Below are positions 58,605-64,000 of a stretch of 64,000 nt of DNA, piece by piece. Position 1 is the first letter of the stretch. The number at the start of each line of letters is the position of its first letter. The notes beneath the pieces are model-generated. The model did no database searches. It was not told the DNA's origin and saw nothing but the letters and a program-made list of their open reading frames with translations. Both the position numbers and the translations under genes were made by a program. Source of the stretch: CAZPBN01 sp964584935. GTDB taxonomy: Bacteria > Acidobacteriota > Aminicenantia > Aminicenantales > Aminicenantaceae. Where the stretch lies: contig CAZPBN010000002.1 of NCBI GenBank assembly GCA_964584935.1, forward strand, positions 100,002 to 164,001, read 5' to 3'.

Positions 58605-59351
58605 ATGTTGAAATTGAAAAAACTGACTGTCCTTTTTCTGTTCATCTGTTTTTTTATTCAGTGTTCATCTCAAGCAGACTTTGGAACAGTAACAGCTGTT
58701 TATGATGGGGATACCATTAAAGTCCGCTTCCAAACAGGAAAAGAAGAAAAGATAAGACTCATTGGAATCGATGCCCCGGAAACTGGTTCTGATAATAAAG
58801 AAGTCAAATTAAAAGCGCTTTTTTCAAAAAGATTTGCCTTTAGCCACTTATACAAAAAATACATAAGAATGGAATATGACTGGGAAAAACGCGATCAATA
58901 CGGGAGGCTCTTAGCCTATATCTGGACGAAAAAAGGAATACTGTTTAATGAGTTGATAATTCAAAAGGGATACGCTCGGGTTTATACCCGGTTTCCCTAT
59001 AAGTCAGAATATAAAGACCGTTTTTTAAAGGCTGAAGAATATGCGAAAGAACAAGGAAACGGCATTTGGAAAAACAAACCCTACCCTTTAATTACTAGGA
59101 AAGAAATAGCGGACTATAAGGGCAGGCTGGTTTCCTATGAATTCGTGTGCGGGAGCATCCAGGATAAAGGAAACCTGTTGCTTCTCCAGTCAATAAGAGA
59201 TGATTTCGGTGTTCCTATCTATAAAAGATATCTTCAATTTTTCCCAGATATTTCTTCTTGGAGAGGGAAAAAGATCATCATTTCCGGTTTGTTGGAGGAA
59301 TATAAAGGCAAGCCTCAAATCATGCTGTTCTTTCCCTCTCAACTAAAATAA
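58605..59351 (+). CDS. SNase-like thermonuclease lipoprotein
   Basis: 248 residues. A hydrophobic signal ends F-I-Q-C-S-S with Cys near 20, so it is probably a lipoprotein. The SNase domain (about 26-160) keeps the catalytic arrangement: V-Y-D-G-D-T-I near 33-39, I-R-L-I-G-I-D-A-P-E, D-Q-Y-G-R-L-L-A-Y-I and a G-Y-A-R-V-Y segment, covering the metal Asp residues and the two active-site Arg. A further beta-rich region of about 70 residues (165-248) resembles an OB fold and may bind DNA. The enzyme would cut nucleic acids outside the cytoplasm. Its stop codon touches a copy of the dispersed motif. Confidence 0.85.
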   Translation: MLKLKKLTVLFLFICFFIQCSSQADFGTVTAVYDGDTIKVRFQTGKEEKIRLIGIDAPETGSDNKEVKLKALFSKRFAFSHLYKKYIRMEYDWEKRDQYGRLLAYIWTKKGILFNELIIQKGYARVYTRFPYKSEYKDRFLKAEEYAKEQGNGIWKNKPYPLITRKEIADYKGRLVSYEFVCGSIQDKGNLLLLQSIRDDFGVPIYKRYLQFFPDISSWRGKKIIISGLLEEYKGKPQIMLFFPSQLK

Positions 59352-59371
59352 GGGGACATCATACCCATTTC
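59352..59371 (+). repeat. Dispersed stop-adjacent motif, copy 2
   Basis: GGGGACATCATACCCATTTC begins at the base following the nuclease stop codon. It shares 13 identical bases with copy 1 in opposite orientation. The rest of the spacer to 59562 shows nothing I can assign. Confidence 0.6.
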
Positions 59372-59562
59372 CCTTTTTCCCATCTGGACAAACAAAAGAA
59401 CGCCTGATTGGATTCGAATTCCCGCTGTTTTGCTTGCTCCTTTACTTTTCTTCAGCTTCAGATTCAATCGGTATCATCTCAAAAGCTTTCCCGCCAAATA
59501 AATCTGTATTGCATATTGAAAACAGAGGTCAATCAAGACAGCAGTGAGGTCGCGGTTCTGCC

Positions 59563-61047
59563 TCAACGGCTGAGGTGCAGAATCTTCTTGAGTATCGCCT
59601 CTTCGCTGACTGGACCGTATTCTCCTTTGTGAAACATCCCCACGTGCACCTCAGATCTGTACAGACCTTTGGGAGAATAACCGGCTCCCTCAAAAACACC
59701 GATTTTCCCTTTGTACATATTTTGATAATTTTCTTGAATTTGTTTGATCCTTGCATTGAATGATTTTTTGGTTTTCTCTATTTTATCTTTGAGAGTTTTG
59801 ACTTCCACAGGATCAGGCTGGTTCTGTTGCAGGCGCTTGATTTTCCTCTCACATTCCGCAATTGCTGAATCTCTTTCCTTGCGCAGGCTTTCCATTTCAT
59901 CCTGGCCCCATGGTGTGGGAATTTTGATTCCAGGTGTCAGCAAATGAGCCCATTTGACGTTGTCGGGATCAAGAAGGGCGGTGATATTGGGTTCATGGGG
60001 TTCTATCCCCGGAGGATAGAATTCATTGTAGGAAACTGTGGACGTGAAGTATTCGTCTGCCAGATTTCCAAAGGCATGGCCGAGTTCATGCATGAAGACC
60101 TCCTCGCTTCTGGAATGATCGACTGTGGTCATGGTGTAGTCATTATAAATACCGCCGCCTCCGTAGCGTTCGCTGTTGGCAATGACAATGACCGAATCAT
60201 AGGGAACTCTGGAGGCAATGTCTCTCATTGCTTTGTTATCATCAATGAGGAGATAGCGCGCCAGGTTGAGGGCATTGAACGATGCGCTCACAGCCGTATT
60301 GCGAAAAATTCCTTTATTCGGTTGGTCGACACCGGATTCTGAAGAAGCCCGGAAAACACCGCGCACATTGAAGCGCTGCTTTTGTGATTGGAATGGTTCA
60401 GTGCTGAAGAGGACTTCAGTGAGACGAGCCATGTCTTTCTGGAATTTTTCTGCGTCGTCTTCAGTGTATCCTTCCGCAACAAACACAAAATCCGCTTTTT
60501 CGTGGGGATTGCCATTTTTAAGGATTGTGAACACTCTGTCATTGGGAACAGGAGTGTGCTGGATGATATTCACGTCTTGGGGATCAATTTTTATGGAATA
60601 AATAGAGCAGAGGAGGTTTTGATGGTTCGGATCTCTCCCCTCGATCACAAACAAAATGGATGATTGGGGAAAGGGAAGCAGCAGTGTTTGATGAAATGTC
60701 TTTTTTATTCCCTTGCTGGCAGGATCTGTGGTGCGGTATTCACCAAAGATGGTGGCAAAGCCGCGGGAATAAATGAGTTCATTGGATGAAATGGAATAAA
60801 CTTTAAGATAGTACATCCCGCCATTGGAACGGTCGATAAGCTTTTCGGGATTGCCTGCCCACCCATTCTGTTTATAGATTTGGTCAATGCTGAAATAGAA
60901 CTCCCGGGCGTCTCCTGTTTGGAAATAGTCAACCCGCATGGTCGCATCGATGAAATGATCATCAAAGCGAATGTCAGTCTGTGGAAAAGTTATGGTGTAA
61001 ACAAAGCTTAGCAGAAAAATTAGAAAAAATAATCTTTTTTGCCTCAT
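59563..61047 (-). CDS. Exported M64 (IgA-peptidase-type) metallopeptidase
   Basis: 494 residues with a signal peptide (core about 6-19). The N-terminal 150 residues form a beta-rich domain; the M64 peptidase follows with D-F-V-F-V-A-E-G-Y-T, and the zinc motif H-E-L-G-H-A-F-G-N-L-A-D-E-Y at residues 320-333, where the two His and the distal Asp/Glu are ligands and the Glu is catalytic. A long charged coiled coil (about 395-445) interrupts the C-terminal part. Members are secreted endopeptidases first known from IgA cleavage. No partner genes are adjacent. Confidence 0.88.
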   Translation of the reverse strand: MRQKRLFFLIFLLSFVYTITFPQTDIRFDDHFIDATMRVDYFQTGDAREFYFSIDQIYKQNGWAGNPEKLIDRSNGGMYYLKVYSISSNELIYSRGFATIFGEYRTTDPASKGIKKTFHQTLLLPFPQSSILFVIEGRDPNHQNLLCSIYSIKIDPQDVNIIQHTPVPNDRVFTILKNGNPHEKADFVFVAEGYTEDDAEKFQKDMARLTEVLFSTEPFQSQKQRFNVRGVFRASSESGVDQPNKGIFRNTAVSASFNALNLARYLLIDDNKAMRDIASRVPYDSVIVIANSERYGGGGIYNDYTMTTVDHSRSEEVFMHELGHAFGNLADEYFTSTVSYNEFYPPGIEPHEPNITALLDPDNVKWAHLLTPGIKIPTPWGQDEMESLRKERDSAIAECERKIKRLQQNQPDPVEVKTLKDKIEKTKKSFNARIKQIQENYQNMYKGKIGVFEGAGYSPKGLYRSEVHVGMFHKGEYGPVSEEAILKKILHLSR

Positions 61048-61271
61048 TTCTCCTCCAATTGTTCATTGAATTGACAAAGAATACGTTTAACTCATTTTTA
61101 TAAACCATTCTTATCTATTATTCAATTGAAAATGTGAAACCGAAATTATTTATCTTGTCGTATTAGACATATTGATATTGAATATCAATTTAATATCATT
61201 TTAGGAATGGATATAAGAATCTACCTGTCTTTTTGCCGTGGTTCATACCATAACCCGCTTAGATAGTGTCA

Positions 61272-61406
61272 ATGTCAAGTTTCAAATATACGGTTTATGG
61301 TCAAATAAAAATGCTCAGTTACAGGGCTGTATTGGCATCGGACGAAAAAATTGATATGGAAAAGGAAACAAGAGAACATTGGAAATCTCTGGGATACATC
61401 AGATAG
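61272..61406 (+). pseudogene. Short frame in the M64/HutG spacer (possible relic)
   Basis: Between the M64 gene and the HutG-like gene (61048-61445) there is no substantial gene. The longest sensible plus-strand frame gives 44 residues, M-S-S-F-K-Y-T-V-Y-G-Q ... E-H-W-K-S-L-G-Y-I-R, with no ribosome-binding site. Its amino-acid composition looks protein-like, so it may be a gene remnant, but chance is equally possible. Confidence 0.15.
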
Positions 61407-61445
61407 ATTTGCAAAAATAGTCAATTCCAAACAAAATCTGGCAAC

Positions 61446-62444
61446 TTACTTATTTGAAAAGATATTAAGCGCAGCAAAAAAAAGGATAGCCGCCACTCGG
61501 GCTGTGCGGTTGTCATTATCAAACCGGGGAGCGACTTCAGCAATATCCATCCCTAAAAGTTTTCCGCTGAGTAATATGTGTTTCACCAGAGTGATCACCA
61601 ATTCCGGATGAAGTCCAAAGGGCTGAGGGGCACTGACTCCGGGAGCATAGGCAGCAGACAGAACATCAGAACATATGGTGAGATAAATATAATCATGCTG
61701 GTAGATGAATGTATCAACAGTTTCCTGATTTTTTGAAAGGGTATCCATGGTGAGGTCTTTAGCCATGATGTATTGGACATTGAGTTCTTCAGCTTTTTTA
61801 AAAAGGCTCAGAGTATTTCCGTATTGCTGGATACCAATGCACAAGTAAGAAAATTTCTCCTTTTTTTCTTTGCATAAATCGGCAATTTGGAGAAAGCCGG
61901 AACCGGAATTCCCGGTTGAATTGTGGTAAGGTCTGAGATCAAAATGAGCATCAAAATTGATAATTCCTATGCTTTTTTTATTCTCCGGATCCAGACGCCG
62001 CTTTTCGCTCAGCAATCCCTGAAAGTGTCCCACCACAATATCATGTCCTCCCCCTATCAATAAGGGAAATAAATCCAAAGAAATGATTGTTTCCACGGCT
62101 TTCTTCAAATTGAAATGGGCTCTTTCCAGATTCTGTTCCGGACACAAGATATTTCCGGCATCGCAGAGATGGGTTTTCTCATTGAAATAACAGGGAAGAT
62201 TTGCCATTTCCTTCCGGATACTGGTAGGACCATTGGCTGCACCTGGTCGCCCTTTATTCCGCTCCACTCCGGCATCACAGCAGTACCCTAAAAAGCAATA
62301 TCCGTTTGGAACGGTAACCTTGTTCTTAGCAGTAAGATCCAGAAATTCGATGACTTGATGCCAGCGGAATGAATTCCGGTCGTATGGATCATCTATCCTA
62401 CCTTGCCACAGGGAAGGATCCGGCTGTTGATAGTTGTTATTCAT
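61446..62444 (-). CDS. hutG: Ureohydrolase-family formimidoylglutamase-like protein
   Basis: About 332 residues from the ATG at 62444; the frame opens earlier (62525) but that stretch is not family-like. The arginase/agmatinase fold is shown by G-G-G-H-D (first Mn ligand His), N-F-D-A-H-F-D-L-R (Asp/His/Asp ligands) and the family block L-T-I-C-S-D-V-L-S-A-A-Y-A-P-G-V-S-A-P. That last block resembles formimidoylglutamase, the last step of histidine breakdown, more than arginase. The first Asp of the usual D-x-D pair is Cys here. No other hut gene is nearby, so guanidino or formimino substrates both remain possible. Confidence 0.8.
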   Translation of the reverse strand: MNNNYQQPDPSLWQGRIDDPYDRNSFRWHQVIEFLDLTAKNKVTVPNGYCFLGYCCDAGVERNKGRPGAANGPTSIRKEMANLPCYFNEKTHLCDAGNILCPEQNLERAHFNLKKAVETIISLDLFPLLIGGGHDIVVGHFQGLLSEKRRLDPENKKSIGIINFDAHFDLRPYHNSTGNSGSGFLQIADLCKEKKEKFSYLCIGIQQYGNTLSLFKKAEELNVQYIMAKDLTMDTLSKNQETVDTFIYQHDYIYLTICSDVLSAAYAPGVSAPQPFGLHPELVITLVKHILLSGKLLGMDIAEVAPRFDNDNRTARVAAILFFAALNIFSNK

Positions 62445-62658
62445 TTGAACCGATAGAAAAATCTCTTTCCGTCTGCTTGAATTTTGCCTCATTTTTGAGC
62501 AAATGAGGTCTTTATAAATTAGCATTCAAAATATGACAGGAAAAAAGAAACCTGTCAAGGTGGAACTAAAAGAGAACGATTGATCTATCTTTGCCGGCTC
62601 ATTTGAATTGCTCCAATCGTTTTGTTAAAATGAAATAAACTTGTTAGGAGGTTCATTC

Positions 62659-63633
62659 ATGATGCGCAAAACAATTTTAACAGCACTCATTTCATTATTG
62701 ATAGTGTCACCGTATCTTTTTTCCAAAAATGAGATCAAAGAACATCCGGCTTTATCAAAATATGAAGGAGCCAAATTTATGGGTTCTCGGGTGATAGATT
62801 ATGCCCCTTATGTGTTGGGGACAGCCCTTCAGGAAGAAAAAGAAGAGAAATTCAGAGGTCATGGCAGATATTTTTCTGAATTTATTGACCTGGAAGGGCA
62901 ATTAACCCGAATACAATACCGGGTTTCCCGATCAGAAGGATTGTTTAAGGTTTATAAAAACTATGAAAATGCACTGAAAAATGCCGGCTATCAAATCTTG
63001 TTCACCACATCGGAAAAAGAAAGCTCTTATCCTTTCTGGGATGAAGAGGTCTATCATTATGAACGGGGAATCAATGCCATCAGAATCGAAGAATTCAAAG
63101 GCCCGACTGGAAGTGAAGGCTTTAGATTTTTATCCGCTAAGGGCACCTACAAGGGAAACAACATTTATTTTGCCATATTTATCAATAATAGATGGGATGA
63201 TTATATTTATATAACTCAGGATATCATTGAAGAAAATCCCATGGAGAGCGGTCTGGTCACAGCAAAGAAAATTGAAGACAACATCGAAATGAGCGGTTTT
63301 GTGTCAATCTACGGTGTCCATTTTGATACGGGTAAATGGAACATCAAAGAAGAATCCAAACCAGCGCTGAAAGAAATTGCTGGATTTTTAAAGAATCATC
63401 CGGAAAAAGAGTATTTTATAGTGGGGCATACCGATAACGTGGGAGATTTTGCATCCAATATGATGTTATCAGAAAAAAGAGCCCATGCGGTGCTGACAGC
63501 ACTGGTTCAAGATTATGGAGTCAAAGCAGAACAGTTAGAGGCATATGGAGTGAGCTCTCTGGCACCGGTTACTTCCAACTCAACAGACGAAGGAAAAGCC
63601 AAAAACAGAAGAGTGGAAATAGTGGAAAAATAA
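62659..63633 (+). CDS. OmpA-family protein with DUF4892-like N-terminal domain
   Basis: 324 residues from the ATG at 62659, eight bases after AGGAGG; a second Met follows directly. A signal peptide (core about 5-18) is followed by a DUF4892-like domain (about 25-200: S-R-V-I-D-Y-A-P-Y, Y-x-N-A-L-K-N-A-G-Y) and a C-terminal OmpA peptidoglycan-binding domain with I-V-G-H-T-D-N-V-G, N-M-M-L-S-E-K-R-A and K-N-R-R-V-E-I. The Asp and Arg that clamp diaminopimelate are present. It probably sits in the periplasm or outer membrane, anchored to the wall. Confidence 0.88.
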   Translation: MMRKTILTALISLLIVSPYLFSKNEIKEHPALSKYEGAKFMGSRVIDYAPYVLGTALQEEKEEKFRGHGRYFSEFIDLEGQLTRIQYRVSRSEGLFKVYKNYENALKNAGYQILFTTSEKESSYPFWDEEVYHYERGINAIRIEEFKGPTGSEGFRFLSAKGTYKGNNIYFAIFINNRWDDYIYITQDIIEENPMESGLVTAKKIEDNIEMSGFVSIYGVHFDTGKWNIKEESKPALKEIAGFLKNHPEKEYFIVGHTDNVGDFASNMMLSEKRAHAVLTALVQDYGVKAEQLEAYGVSSLAPVTSNSTDEGKAKNRRVEIVEK

Positions 63634-63644
63634 TTTAAAAAAAC

Positions 63645-63664
63645 AGGGATACCATACTCATTTA
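63645..63664 (+). repeat. Dispersed stop-adjacent motif, copy 3 (diverged)
   Basis: AGGGATACCATACTCATTTA lies 11 bp after the OmpA-family stop. It differs from copy 2 at a few positions but keeps the AGGGA..CCATACYCATTT frame, in the same orientation relative to the upstream gene as copy 2. Confidence 0.45.
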
Positions 63665-63715
63665 CTGATTTTCTGATAATGTAAGCTCTGTTATATGCAA
63701 TTATATCATTATATG

Positions 63716-63994
63716 CAGCTTGGCTGAGTTATTTCCTTATAATTCAACAATATTGGATTTTTGTTTCCCTGGAGAATTTTGCTTAGAATGGATTTTTTAT
63801 GCAAAAAATTGATTCTAAGAAGATGTATCTTATAACACACAGGAAAAAATAGACTTAGTACGAAACCATATAAAAATATTGCTGGAAAGTCTTAAAATCT
63901 ATTTTTCACTTGAAATATTGATTTTAAGAATTCTCTTTCCCTGAGGAGAATTTTATAATTCTTTTATTTTCTTGGCGATAACTCAGCCAAGCTG
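63716..63994. mobile_element. MITE-like 279-bp element with 17-bp terminal inverted repeats
   Basis: CAGCTTGGCTGAGTTAT at 63716-63732 is repeated perfectly as its reverse complement at 63978-63994. The interior is AT-rich and has no gene. It contains a CTTAGAAT/ATTCTAAG hairpin (about 63781-63820) and two similar direct copies of TTTCCCT-(GA)-GGAGAATTTT (63764-63780 and 63936-63954), each preceded by AATATTG. This is the form of a non-autonomous transposable element or a pair of converging regulatory stems. No target-site duplication can be seen, since flanks are TATATG and ACTTTT. Confidence 0.65.
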
Positions 63995-64000
63995 ACTTTT

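Noticed and set aside
1..64000. CRISPR arrays, rRNA, phage or complete insertion-sequence genes
   Set aside because: No regularly spaced repeats, rRNA stretches, integrases or transposases were seen on either strand.

Overview
The window is AT-rich DNA from a Gram-negative-type bacterium. Evidence for an outer membrane is a beta-barrel porin, an OmpA-family protein, LTXXQ (Spy/CpxP-like) periplasmic proteins and many signal peptides. A DUF6677-like membrane protein, abundant exported peptidases (M3, M28, M64), a 1067-residue BNR propeller protein, a 6-bladed propeller protein and PgsB/C/W homologues suggest the Acidobacteriota/Aminicenantes neighbourhood. That placement is inference; no rRNA is present to test it. 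There are no CRISPR arrays, phage genes or complete insertion sequences. The window is mostly core and metabolic genes with small accessory pockets.

Layout. 1-2.3 kb: end of an HD-GYP-like gene and a minus-strand membrane/lipid group. 2.8-7.3 kb: a sigma54-promoted operon encoding a peptide-binding protein, a histidine kinase and an NtrC-type activator. 7.3-8.6 kb: chorismate mutase and prephenate dehydrogenase behind a Phe/Tyr-rich leader peptide, so very probably an attenuator. 8.8-12.5 kb: a receiver-only protein with its own sigma54 promoter, a NUDIX hydrolase, a DUF89 phosphatase, and an overlapping pair of pyruvoyl arginine decarboxylase and deoxyhypusine-synthase-like genes. 12.8-15.4 kb: an ECF sigma / anti-sigma / two Spy-like cassette ending in a perfect terminator. 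15.5-22.4 kb: M3 peptidase, MFS carrier, pgsB-C-W and tRNA-Arg(CCG). 22.8-30.3 kb is the most accessory stretch: BNR propeller, a DUF2079 relic, two small exported proteins sharing a twin CX6C pattern, a 6-bladed propeller, and an exported NTF2-nitroreductase fusion with a third sigma54 promoter. 30.3-33.3 kb: M28 peptidase, a PtsN-zinc-ribbon fusion and a GGQ release-factor-like protein.

33.4-41.2 kb (minus): ftsH-folP-cdaA-ybbR-glmM-pdxJ and an M20 amidohydrolase, linking envelope proteolysis, folate, c-di-AMP and cell-wall precursor synthesis. 41.3-46.0 kb: tRNA-Ala(GGC), a class IV aminotransferase, an aldo/keto reductase, a UbiA-family prenyltransferase and DUF362. 46.0-54.7 kb (minus): DUF6677, a hidden 58-residue protein, ftsE-ftsX (non-AUG start), rodZ-like, ntrY, a degenerate ntrX, mgtE and recO. 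54.8-64 kb: porin, purA-alr, an SNase-like lipoprotein, an M64 peptidase, a HutG-like hydrolase and an OmpA protein. The window closes on a 279-bp element with perfect 17-bp terminal inverted repeats.

The strongest unexplained signals are: three near-identical sigma54 promoters in different units; the aromatic leader peptide; the paired twin-CX6C exported proteins; an NtrX-like regulator lacking both GAFTGA and the Walker B glutamate; a short motif found three times just after stop codons; and the terminal MITE-like element.
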